A program made the translations under genes and the position numbers. The notes beneath the pieces were generated by a model. That model was not told the origin of the DNA, did not search any database, and was given only the letters and a program-made list of their open reading frames with translations. Positions 57,095 to 64,000 of a stretch of 64,000 nucleotides of DNA are shown here, piece by piece; positions within the stretch are counted from its first letter, which is position 1; each line of letters opens with the position of its first letter. Origin of the DNA: Streptococcus parasanguinis ATCC 15912 (GTDB lineage Bacteria; Bacillota; Bacilli; Lactobacillales; Streptococcaceae); contig NC_015678.1 in NCBI RefSeq assembly GCF_000164675.2, forward strand, positions 1,736,001-1,800,000, written 5' to 3'.

Positions 57095-57125
57095 AACACT
57101 CCCTCGAGCAGGGAGTGTTTTTGTT
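57095..57125 (+). terminator. rightward terminator of the folate operon
   Basis: AACACTCCCT and AGGGAGTGTT pair around a 5-base loop and run into a T tract. It lies beyond the repeat element and 9 bases before the UPF0371 stop. Confidence 0.8.
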
Positions 57126-57134
57126 TGTCTTAGT

Positions 57135-58619
57135 TTATTTACGATACAAGCGATCGTATTGGTAGACAGGATCCATGGTAACGTTGATACCGAGCTTGCG
57201 AAGGACGTTCTTGTCTTCGTCTGTCAGCATCACGGTTGAGTGGGCTTCACTGCCTTTCAACTTGCCTAATTCTTGCATAGCAAGCTTAGCATCTTCGTTG
57301 CTCATGGCTGTAATGGCAAGGGCGATGAGGATCTCGTTCGAGTGAAGACGAGGATTGCGGCTACCCAAATGATTAATCTTCAGACCTTGGATAGGTTGGA
57401 CATATTCTGGCTCGATTAATTTGGTTTCTTTATCAATATGCGCCAATTTTTTGATCGCATTGATCAAGAGGGCTGCGGTTGGGCCAAAGAGATCAGAGGT
57501 TTTTCCGGTCACCATCTCGCCGTTTGGCAATTCAAGGGCCAAGGCTGGCTCACCTGTTTCTTCTTCTTTCTGACGAGCAAGAACGGTCACTTTCCGGTCA
57601 TTTGGAGTAATGCCCAAATCATTCATCAAGAGCTCAATCTTCTTGACAGCTCCTTCACCGACACGCTCTGCTTTAACATCCAAAATGGTTTGGTAATAGC
57701 GACGGATGATTTCTTGTTGGGAAGCTTCAATCGCAGCGTCATTGTCCACAATGGCAAAGCCAACCATGTTGACGCCCATGTCTGTTGGAGAAGCATAAGG
57801 TGAGGTTCCTAAGATGCGTTCCAACATGCGCTTCAAGACAGGGAAGATTTCGATATCGCGGTTGTAATTGACAGTTGTTTCCCCGTAGGTTTGAAGGTGG
57901 AAAGGATCGATCATATTGACATCGTCTAGATCTGCAGTCGCTGCTTCATAAGCCAAGTTGACTGGGTGGTGCAAAGGAAGATTCCATACTGGGAAGGTTT
58001 CAAACTTGGCATAACCTGATTTGATCCCATTTAATTGGTCATGGTACATATTGGACATACAAGTTGCCAGCTTACCAGAACCAGGTCCAGGAGCCGTCAC
58101 AACGACCAAATTGCGACTAGTTTTGATGTAGTCATTTTTCCCCATCCCTTCAGGAGAGATGATGTGGTCCATATCAGTCGGATAGCCCTTGATCGGATAG
58201 TGGAGATAAGAGGCGATCCCGCTCTTGTCCAGTTGTTTGCGAAAGGCGTCTGCTGCAGCTTGTCCAGCATATTGGGTGATGACAACGGATCCAACATAGA
58301 TGCCGAGTTCATTGAATTTGTCGATCAAGCGCAGTACTTCTTGGTCATAAGAAATTCCTAGATCTCCACGGGCTTTTGAGTGCTCAATATTGTTGGCATT
58401 GATGGCAATGACAATCTCCACCTGGTCGCGCAATTCTTGGAGTAACTTGATCTTATTGTCTGGTTCGTATCCAGGGAGGACACGAGCAGCGTGGAAGTCC
58501 TCTAACATCTTACCACCAAATTCAAGGTAGAGCTTGCCATCGAATTGGTTGATCCGCTCAATAATGTGGTCACGTTGCAAGTTCAAATACTTTTCAGAAC
58601 TAAAAGCTTGTTTTTTCAT
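57135..58619 (-). CDS. UPF0371/DUF1846 family protein
   Basis: This 494-aa cytoplasmic protein belongs to DUF1846 (UPF0371), a conserved Firmicute family of known fold but unknown activity. Notable blocks are [38 protein letters not shown] (a Walker-like GPGSGK) and [20 protein letters not shown] chose the ATG at 58619 ([19 protein letters not shown]), which has a Shine-Dalgarno on the minus strand. An upstream in-frame start adds 15 residues unlike the family. It stands alone between sulD and pepA. Confidence 0.9.
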   Translation of the reverse strand: MKKQAFSSEKYLNLQRDHIIERINQFDGKLYLEFGGKMLEDFHAARVLPGYEPDNKIKLLQELRDQVEIVIAINANNIEHSKARGDLGISYDQEVLRLIDKFNELGIYVGSVVITQYAGQAAADAFRKQLDKSGIASYLHYPIKGYPTDMDHIISPEGMGKNDYIKTSRNLVVVTAPGPGSGKLATCMSNMYHDQLNGIKSGYAKFETFPVWNLPLHHPVNLAYEAATADLDDVNMIDPFHLQTYGETTVNYNRDIEIFPVLKRMLERILGTSPYASPTDMGVNMVGFAIVDNDAAIEASQQEIIRRYYQTILDVKAERVGEGAVKKIELLMNDLGITPNDRKVTVLARQKEEETGEPALALELPNGEMVTGKTSDLFGPTAALLINAIKKLAHIDKETKLIEPEYVQPIQGLKINHLGSRNPRLHSNEILIALAITAMSNEDAKLAMQELGKLKGSEAHSTVMLTDEDKNVLRKLGINVTMDPVYQYDRLYRK

Positions 58620-58740
58620 GTAAAACTCCTGTATATAAGGGAAGGGCCTGCCACACGAATCCAAGGATGAGTGTTCCGTTCCCTACCATTTCATTCTTTC
58701 ATATTATATCAGAAAACAGATGGAAGATAAAATATTCTAA

Positions 58741-58804
58741 GATACTTTCCTAAGGGGAATGTGGATGCCGAGGGGCTCAATGGTGACTCACGCTGGAAAG
58801 TTTC
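58741..58804. repeat. GAAACTTTCC element, copy D (shortened)
   Basis: ACTTTCCTAAGG and CTCACGCTGGAAAGTTTC resemble the two ends of copies B and C but lie only about 60 bases apart, with unrelated sequence between them. It looks like an internally deleted or decayed copy. Confidence 0.5.
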
Positions 58805-58827
58805 AAAGAGAACCTTGTTTTCCCTCT

Positions 58828-58848
58828 AAAAAAGCCCCTTACGGGGCT
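58828..58848 (-). terminator. pepA terminator (minus strand)
   Basis: AGCCCC and GGGGCT pair around TTAC. The A run to the left reads as a T tract on the minus strand. It is placed right after the pepA stop. Confidence 0.85.
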
Positions 58849-58863
58849 CCAGATCGATGCTAC

Positions 58864-59928
58864 TTAATAGTGTTTAATCAAATCAACTGTAGAGCGATCC
58901 AATTTCTTAACCAATGCTTGTAAGAAGGCTTGCGCTTGCAAGAAATCATCCATGGCATAGAGGGTTTGGTGAGAGTGGATGTAACGTGCACAGACACCAA
59001 TGGTTGTTGATGGGACTCCGCCATTCTTCAAGTGTGCTGCACCTGCATCGGTACCACCTTTGGCACAATAGTATTGGAATTTGATGCCCGATTCTTCAGC
59101 CGTAGTGAGCAAGAAGTCTTTCATATTTGGTAGCATGATGTGACCTGGATCGTAGAAGCGAAGCAGTGTTCCTTCCCCAATCGCACCTTGGTCTCCAAAG
59201 ACATCGGCTGCTGGCGAACAATCTACAGCAAGGAAGATTTCAGGATCAAATTTAGTGGTTGAAGTGTGGGCTCCACGAAGTCCCACTTCTTCTTGAACGT
59301 TGGCCCCTACATAGAGTTCGTTGTTTAAGGCTTGTCCAGAAAGGCTCTTGGCCAATTCGCTGACCATCAAGACACCGTAGCGGTTATCCCATGCTTTTGA
59401 GATGACGTTTTTACCATTAGCAGTAAGAATAGCAGAGCTATCTGGGACCAAGGTATCTCCAGGACAGACCCCATAGCTTTCAGCTTCGGCTTTAGAGCTA
59501 AAGCCAGCATCAAAGACGATGTCGCTAATGGCAGGTACGGTTGGTCCACCTGTTCCACGTGTCAAATGAGGAGGAACAGATCCTGAAATAGCAGGGTATT
59601 CACGTCCGTCACGTGTAAAGAGTTTGAAGCGTTGGCTGCTGACGACCATCGGATTCCAACCTCCGATTGGGACAACACGGAAAGTCCCATCAGCTTTGAT
59701 TTCGCTGATCATAAAACCAACTTCGTCCATGTGGGCAGCTACTAAGATACGAGGAGCATCGGCAGCTGTTGAATGTTTGACCCCAAAGATCCCACCAAGA
59801 CCATCTGTCACGATTTCGTCCACATGAGGGGTCAATTGTTGGCGCAAATAATCCCGTACAGGAGCTTCATGACCTGAGATAGCAGGGATTTCAGTTACTT
59901 CTTTGATTTTAGAAAATAAATCAGTCAT
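58864..59928 (-). CDS. pepA: PepA, glutamyl aminopeptidase (M42 family)
   Basis: This 354-aa dimetal aminopeptidase removes N-terminal Glu or Asp from peptides in the cytoplasm. It has the metal-site blocks VAAHMDEVGFMI, SKAWDNRYG, QEEVGLRGAH and AVDCSPAAD of M42 enzymes. It has no signal peptide. The family forms large tetrahedral complexes. It is encoded alone and is divergent from the DUF4651 gene. Confidence 0.93.
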   Translation of the reverse strand: MTDLFSKIKEVTEIPAISGHEAPVRDYLRQQLTPHVDEIVTDGLGGIFGVKHSTAADAPRILVAAHMDEVGFMISEIKADGTFRVVPIGGWNPMVVSSQRFKLFTRDGREYPAISGSVPPHLTRGTGGPTVPAISDIVFDAGFSSKAEAESYGVCPGDTLVPDSSAILTANGKNVISKAWDNRYGVLMVSELAKSLSGQALNNELYVGANVQEEVGLRGAHTSTTKFDPEIFLAVDCSPAADVFGDQGAIGEGTLLRFYDPGHIMLPNMKDFLLTTAEESGIKFQYYCAKGGTDAGAAHLKNGGVPSTTIGVCARYIHSHQTLYAMDDFLQAQAFLQALVKKLDRSTVDLIKHY

Positions 59929-60034
59929 AGGTTACCTTCTTTCTGATGTTATTTTATCACTTTTTCTACAAGGATGGTAGCGTTATTATGGAAATCAGTC
60001 TCTAAAAGCGGAGGGAGAGATCTAGCCTAGACCG

Positions 60035-60063
60035 TTGTCCCTCTGCTTATTTTGTGTTACAAT
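60035..60063 (+). promoter_or_regulatory. promoter of the DUF4651-thioredoxin-ytpR genes
   Basis: TTGTCC (60035-60040), a 17-base spacer and TACAAT (60058-60063). The first ATG is at 60071, so the transcript would be nearly leaderless. Confidence 0.55.
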
Positions 60064-60070
60064 AGGCACT

Positions 60071-60361
60071 ATGAAAGCTAAAAAAATTATTTTGTCTAGT
60101 CTGGCTGTAGCAAGTGCAGGAGCTCTTGCGGCCGGTGTTTATAAAATTGCCAAAGATCAAAATCGTCTCCGTACCCAAGAAGAGTTGGTAGCAGAAGTGC
60201 GGGAACAAATGGAAGCCATGGGGACGATTGCGACTCTGTATGTGGAACTCTACGAGTCTAGTGAAGAGCGCTTAGTAGGTGGTGTCATTTTTGAAGATGA
60301 GCGCCATTACCGCTTTGTCTATGAGGATGGTCTCTTGCATTATGAAGAGGAAAAACTATGA
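60071..60361 (+). CDS. DUF4651 family protein
   Basis: This 96-aa protein has an N-terminal hydrophobic segment (about 5-22, IILSSLAVASAGALAAGVY) and a soluble acidic domain with FEDERHYRFVYEDGLLHYEE. It matches DUF4651, found in streptococci next to a thioredoxin gene. Function is unknown. I chose ATG 60071. An earlier start would fall inside the promoter. It overlaps the thioredoxin gene by 4 bases. Confidence 0.82.
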   Translation: MKAKKIILSSLAVASAGALAAGVYKIAKDQNRLRTQEELVAEVREQMEAMGTIATLYVELYESSEERLVGGVIFEDERHYRFVYEDGLLHYEEEKL

Positions 60362-60675
60362 TTACACCAAATTCTCTAGAAGAAATTGCTTCTTATGTAG
60401 AGCAAGAGGGCAAGAAAGTCTTTGTCTTTTCAGCCGACTGGTGTGGGGATTGCCGTTACCTCAAACCTTTTTTGCCGGAGATTGAGGCTGAAAATCCCGA
60501 ATTTACCTTTATCTTGATTGACCGCGATGCCTATATGGATCTGGCGAAAGTCTGGGATGTTTATGGGATCCCAAGTTTGGTGGTTCTGGAAAAGGATAAG
60601 GAAATCGGTCGGTTTGTCAATCGGGATCGGAAAACCAAAGCGCAGATTACAGCATTCTTAGCAGGATTAAAATAG
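60358..60675 (+). CDS. thioredoxin-like protein
   Basis: This 105-aa thioredoxin-fold protein has the active site WCGDC in SADWCGDCRYLKPF (Cys32 and Cys35, approximately) and the cis-Pro region VYGIPSLVVL. The CGDC centre is unusual compared with CGPC and suggests a changed redox potential. The ATG overlaps the DUF4651 stop (ATGA). The ytpR gene follows after 9 bases. Confidence 0.88.
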   Translation: MITPNSLEEIASYVEQEGKKVFVFSADWCGDCRYLKPFLPEIEAENPEFTFILIDRDAYMDLAKVWDVYGIPSLVVLEKDKEIGRFVNRDRKTKAQITAFLAGLK

Positions 60676-60684
60676 GAGAAAATC

Positions 60685-61311
60685 ATGATTGTAACATACA
60701 ACAAAGAACAAGTCGGCGATGTATTGATGCTGACCTTGAAAAATAGTGGAGAAGCAAAGCTCGCGGTTGAGAGAAAAGGAAAAGTAGCTCGCGTTTACCG
60801 TGAGGACAACCAAGAAACCGTTGCCTGGAATATCTTTGATGCCTCATCTTTCTTCGCCATCGAAGGCAATGGCCAAGTCTTTTTGACAGATGAGCAAGTA
60901 GTTCGTTTGAATCAAGAATTGGAAAGAGAAGGTTTCGCAGAACGTTTGGTCAACGATCGGGAACCAAAATTTGTGGTTGGAGAAATCCGTGAAATGGTAG
61001 CCCATCCAGATAGTGACCACTTGAATATCTGCCAAGTAGCAGTTGGACCAGATAAGACAGTTCAGATCGTAGCAGGAGCTCCAAATACGCGAGTGGGTCT
61101 CAAGACCATTGTCGCTCTTCCAGGTGCCATGATGCCGGATGGTAGCTTGATTTTCCCTGGGGCCCTTCGTGGAGAAAAAAGCTATGGCATGATGTGCAGT
61201 CCACGTGAATTGCACTTGCCAAATGCTCCTCAAAAACGAGGCATTATTGAATTGGATGATGCAGAAGTAGCAGGGACACCTTTTGATCCTGCTCGTCACT
61301 GGAACGAATAA
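60685..61311 (+). CDS. ytpR: YtpR-like tRNA-binding protein
   Basis: This 208-aa protein has a C-terminal EMAP/OB-fold tRNA-binding domain (about 95-200), with VGEIREMVAHPDSDHLNICQ, VAGAPNTRVGL and MMCSPRELHLPN, similar to the N-terminal part of the PheT subunit. The N-terminal part is a DUF4479-like domain. Its role in the cell is unclear, although tRNA binding is likely. A terminator follows. Confidence 0.88.
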   Translation: MIVTYNKEQVGDVLMLTLKNSGEAKLAVERKGKVARVYREDNQETVAWNIFDASSFFAIEGNGQVFLTDEQVVRLNQELEREGFAERLVNDREPKFVVGEIREMVAHPDSDHLNICQVAVGPDKTVQIVAGAPNTRVGLKTIVALPGAMMPDGSLIFPGALRGEKSYGMMCSPRELHLPNAPQKRGIIELDDAEVAGTPFDPARHWNE

Positions 61312-61318
61312 AGAGAAG

Positions 61319-61352
61319 AATCTAGGATGTTTTGGATCCTAGATTTTTTTGA
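61319..61352 (+). terminator. ytpR terminator
   Basis: ATCTAGGA and TCCTAGAT pair around a 9-base loop and are followed by seven T residues. Confidence 0.85.
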
Positions 61353-61388
61353 TAATTTTGGTTTGTCACCTCCATTTTTTGAAATTTT

Positions 61389-61396
61389 TTCGAATA
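61389..61396 (+). promoter_or_regulatory. competence (cin) box of ssbB
   Basis: TTCGAATA after a T run, identical to the box before comGA and one base from TACGAATA. It lies 27 bases before the ssbB start and implies ComX control. Confidence 0.8.
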
Positions 61397-61415
61397 AATA
61401 GATAGGAGGTAAATG

Positions 61416-61811
61416 ATGTATAATAAAGTTATTTTAATCGGTCGCCTAGTAGCGGCTCCAGAATTGCATAAAACCAGCACAGACAAATCCGTTGCCCGAG
61501 TGACCGTTGCGGTCAATCGTCGCTACAAGGACCAAAATGGAGATCGAGAGACGGATTTTGTTAATGTGGTTGTCTGGGGGAAATTGGCTGAAACCATGGC
61601 TAGTTATGCCAGTAAAGGAAGCTTGATCTCTTTGGATGGAGAGATTCGGACACGCCGCTACGAGAAAAATGGGGTCATGCAGTATGTGACAGAGGTCCTC
61701 TGCCAAAGTTTTCAGTTGCTAGAGAGCCGCGCTCAGCGAGCGATGCGTGAAAATGGTGGAACGGGAGATTTGGCCGATATTATCTTAGAAGAGGAAGATC
61801 TTCCTTTTTAG
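61416..61811 (+). CDS. ssbB: SsbB, competence-induced single-stranded DNA-binding protein
   Basis: This 131-aa OB-fold protein protects incoming single strands during transformation. It has MYNKVILIGRLVAAPELHKT at the start, VNVVVWGKLAETMASYASKG in the core and the C-terminal partner-binding tail LEEEDLPF. It is shorter than housekeeping SSB because the linker is lacking. I chose the second ATG (61416), which is 6 bases after AGGAGG and gives the N-terminus of pneumococcal SsbB. A ComX-type box precedes it. Confidence 0.93.
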   Translation: MYNKVILIGRLVAAPELHKTSTDKSVARVTVAVNRRYKDQNGDRETDFVNVVVWGKLAETMASYASKGSLISLDGEIRTRRYEKNGVMQYVTEVLCQSFQLLESRAQRAMRENGGTGDLADIILEEEDLPF

Positions 61812-61826
61812 AGGAGATAAAGAAAG

Positions 61827-61852
61827 CTGGTTTGTTAAAAGACCAGTTTTTT
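61827..61852 (+). terminator. ssbB terminator
   Basis: CTGGT and ACCAG close a stem around TTGTTAAAAG and lead into TTTTTT. Confidence 0.8.
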
Positions 61853-61996
61853 AATATTTTTCAGAGAGATTATTCGGTGTTTATTCTTTTTAAAAGGATT
61901 GGAAAATTGATCTGCACAATAAAAACCAGCACTTTTTTTGAAAAAGTAGTAAAATAAAGTAATATATATTCAAAATTTTCAGAAAAGGAACGGAGT

Positions 61997-62980
61997 TTGA
62001 AGGGGAAAGAAGAAAGAAAAGAACTGTTAAAATGGCTGATAAAACGGGTTCTACTGGTGATTCCAGTGACCTGCATCCTCTTGTGGATCTATGCCGTTTG
62101 TCAAACCAGTAGCATCAAGGATCAGACCAAGATCGGTGTCACCTATATGACCATGAACAATGAGTTCTATAAAAGTATTCATTCGGAAATAAGTCGAATT
62201 GCCGATGAGAAAGAGGCTCTTGTCTATGTCCGAGATCCAGAATTGGACGAAAAAAGGCAGAGCCAGCAGATCGATGATTTTTGCGCTCAAAAGGTAAATG
62301 TGATTGTGATTAATCCGGTCAAAGGAGATAGTCAGCCCATTTTAAGGGCTCTTAAAAAAGCTAGAAAACAAGGAATTAAGATCATTGCAGTTGATACCCA
62401 GATCAAGCATTTTAAGCCGGATGCCAGCATTGTCTCCGACAACTACCAAGCAGGAGTCTTGATTGCAAAAGAGCTGATGAAACGCTCTTCAAATGCTCGG
62501 ATCCTTCTCTTGGAGCATAAGGGGACTGTTTCAGCAGATACGCGGATTCAGGGATTTAAGGATACCATCAAAGGACATGGGTCATATGAGATTATCTCGG
62601 AACTAGAAACCAAGGGTCAGACGGAGATCGCTATGCCAGCTGTCCGTAAGTTCTTGCAGTCAGGGGGAAATGTCGATACTCTAGTTTCCTTGAATGACCG
62701 TTCAGCTATAGGAGCTTTAGCAGCGATCAAGGAGCAAGGGATCACCCATTCCATTGCGATCTATGGGATTGATGGCTCACCAGATATGAAAACCTTGCTG
62801 CACTCGACAGATGATGTTGTAGGAACCGTTGCCCAGTCTCCTTTGAAGATGGGAGACCGCGTGATGGAGGTCATCCAAGATATGGCTGATGGGAAGAGCT
62901 ACCAAAAAGAAATAACCATTCCGGTTCAGATGATGACAAAGGAAAACATCGATCAATTTGATGTGAATGGGTGGCAGTAA
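61997..62980 (+). CDS. membrane-anchored periplasmic-binding-protein-like sugar sensor
   Basis: This 327-aa protein has one N-terminal membrane segment (about 17-35) and a Peripla_BP_4/LacI-type sugar-binding domain on the outside (KIGVTYMTMNNEFYKSIHSE, VIVINPVKGDSQPI, YGIDGSPDMKTLL). There is no lipobox or permease gene nearby. The stop overlaps the ATG of a histidine kinase gene (TAATG), so it is probably the ligand-binding partner of that kinase, as in three-component sugar sensors. The start is TTG with AAAAGGAACGGAG upstream. Confidence 0.83.
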   Translation: MKGKEERKELLKWLIKRVLLVIPVTCILLWIYAVCQTSSIKDQTKIGVTYMTMNNEFYKSIHSEISRIADEKEALVYVRDPELDEKRQSQQIDDFCAQKVNVIVINPVKGDSQPILRALKKARKQGIKIIAVDTQIKHFKPDASIVSDNYQAGVLIAKELMKRSSNARILLLEHKGTVSADTRIQGFKDTIKGHGSYEIISELETKGQTEIAMPAVRKFLQSGGNVDTLVSLNDRSAIGALAAIKEQGITHSIAIYGIDGSPDMKTLLHSTDDVVGTVAQSPLKMGDRVMEVIQDMADGKSYQKEITIPVQMMTKENIDQFDVNGWQ

Positions 62981-64000
62981 TGAGAAAATTTAGAGGTGTG
63001 AGATACAGTTTGGCCATCCTGATGGTCGTGAATTTTATCGCTGTGATGCTCAACAGTATCATCTATCTTCAAGCAACCAATTATATCATTGCCCAACGAC
63101 AAGCTTCCCTATTAGTAGAACGCTTAGAGCGCATTCCTTTTGCGCCCTCTACAACTTTTTGGTTGTCTGCACTCTTATTTGCTGGGATTGCCTTGATTTC
63201 CATGAGTCGTTATCGGTCTCAAACGAGTCGATGGTCCATTTTTGATAAGTGGAACATTCTGGAGATCCTCCTGATGTTGCTCTTGATGTGGGTCCAAAAT
63301 GTAGCTTATAACGGGCTCATTCTCTTGGTTTTTGCGGATATCTTCTATGGTTCCAAAGAGTTGAATACCAAGCGAGACCGCAAGTATTGGTTTGCGTTTA
63401 TCCTAGTGAGTTTCTTGATGCTTCTTGTGACCAATTCAGACGTCTTTTCGCTTTTCTTTCCGATTCCTTCTCTGGATGTCTATATTCATTTTTATCCTGC
63501 CTCCATTCGGATTCTGGCCTTTTTCTTAAAGAATTCCCTCTATGCCTTGAATATGGTGCTCTTCATTATTTCGCTTTTGTTCTATATTATGAATGTTCTT
63601 GCGGAAAACCACGAAGTGGAAGAAGAGTTGGCCATGGTTTCGAAGGTCAATACGGAGTTGAACAACTATATGGCCTTGTCTGAGAAGATTGCAGAAGATC
63701 GGGAGCGCAAGCGGATTGCTCGGGAGATTCACGATACCTTGGGACATGCGCTAACAGGGATCTCGGCAGGTTTAGATGCTGTTGGAGTCTTGATTGATAT
63801 CGATCCCAATCGGGCAAAAGAGCAGGTAAAAAGCGTATCAGAAGTTGTCCGGGAAGGGATTCAAGATGTGAGAGGCTCTCTCAACCGCCTCCGTCCAGGT
63901 GCCCTTGAGGGACGAACCCTCAAAGATGCTTTGGAAAAGATGATCCGCGAGTACCAGACACTTTCCAACTTGCAGGTTGATTTATATTATGAATGGGTCG
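62980..64000 (+). CDS. sensor histidine kinase, HisKA_3 type (partial)
   Basis: The gene starts at ATG 62980 and is still open at the window end (340 codons seen). It has about six hydrophobic segments (within residues 1-210), then a short coiled region (EEELAMVSKVNTELNNY) and the HisKA_3 dimerisation block ERKRIAREIHDTLGHALTG with phospho-acceptor His in EIHDTLGH. The ATPase domain lies beyond the window. A NarL/LuxR-type regulator gene would be expected next. It is coupled to the sugar-binding protein gene upstream. Confidence 0.88.
   Translation, partial: MRKFRGVRYSLAILMVVNFIAVMLNSIIYLQATNYIIAQRQASLLVERLERIPFAPSTTFWLSALLFAGIALISMSRYRSQTSRWSIFDKWNILEILLMLLLMWVQNVAYNGLILLVFADIFYGSKELNTKRDRKYWFAFILVSFLMLLVTNSDVFSLFFPIPSLDVYIHFYPASIRILAFFLKNSLYALNMVLFIISLLFYIMNVLAENHEVEEELAMVSKVNTELNNYMALSEKIAEDRERKRIAREIHDTLGHALTGISAGLDAVGVLIDIDPNRAKEQVKSVSEVVREGIQDVRGSLNRLRPGALEGRTLKDALEKMIREYQTLSNLQVDLYYEWV

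Overview
The window is a chromosomal segment of a naturally transformable Streptococcus of the mitis/sanguinis type. Markers are adcRCBA, a complete comG pilus operon and ssbB with competence boxes, rpoBC next to pbp1b and tyrS, the streptococcal folate operon with a fused folB-folK gene, and many lipoproteins. The order tyrS/pbp1b/rpoBC/DUF1033/comG/ackA resembles S. sanguinis or S. parasanguinis relatives as I remember them. The species cannot be fixed by eye.

Layout. 1-2.4 kb: right end of an A+T-rich island with an Nmad2/Nmad3 gene pair and a 65-aa protein, ending at a 3' remnant of tRNA-Leu(CAA) that looks like an attachment site. 2.4-6 kb: adcRCBA zinc uptake. 6-6.8 kb: a frameshifted lipoprotein and hairpin-rich intergenic DNA. 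6.8-23.4 kb: one contiguous N-glycan locus with GH92 facing GH125-GH38-ROK-GH20, the transporter NgtP1-P2-S, a DUF624 protein, and a YesM/YesN-type two-component system whose regulator is frameshifted. 23.5-24.7 kb: a TetR/quinone-reductase cassette between two 112-bp direct repeats. 25-29 kb: rlmA, a regulator remnant, and an ABC exporter with LytTR-DUF3021 regulators. 28.9-40.6 kb: tyrS, pbp1b, rpoB and rpoC.

40.9-45.5 kb: a synthase-dependent exopolysaccharide operon with a UDP-GlcNAc 2-epimerase, a membrane protein with a degenerate GGDEF-like domain, a 46-aa membrane peptide, a processive GT2 synthase and a membrane-anchored GH8 hydrolase. The gene set recalls the Listeria ManNAc polymer (Pss) and bacterial cellulose systems. 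It is the best candidate here for an undescribed system. 45.7-52.2 kb: DUF1033, comGA-GG, an adenine-methylase-like protein and ackA. 52.2-56.8 kb: CPBP protease and folP-folC-folE-sulD. 57-60 kb: UPF0371 protein and pepA on the minus strand. 60-64 kb: DUF4651, thioredoxin-like protein, ytpR, ssbB, then a membrane-anchored sugar-binding protein with a histidine kinase that runs off the end.

Four copies or fragments of a small interspersed element with GAAACTTTCC/GGAAAGTTTC termini lie at 23.4, 24.8, 56.9 and 58.7 kb. Motif and family calls were made by reading the sequence. No database search was run.
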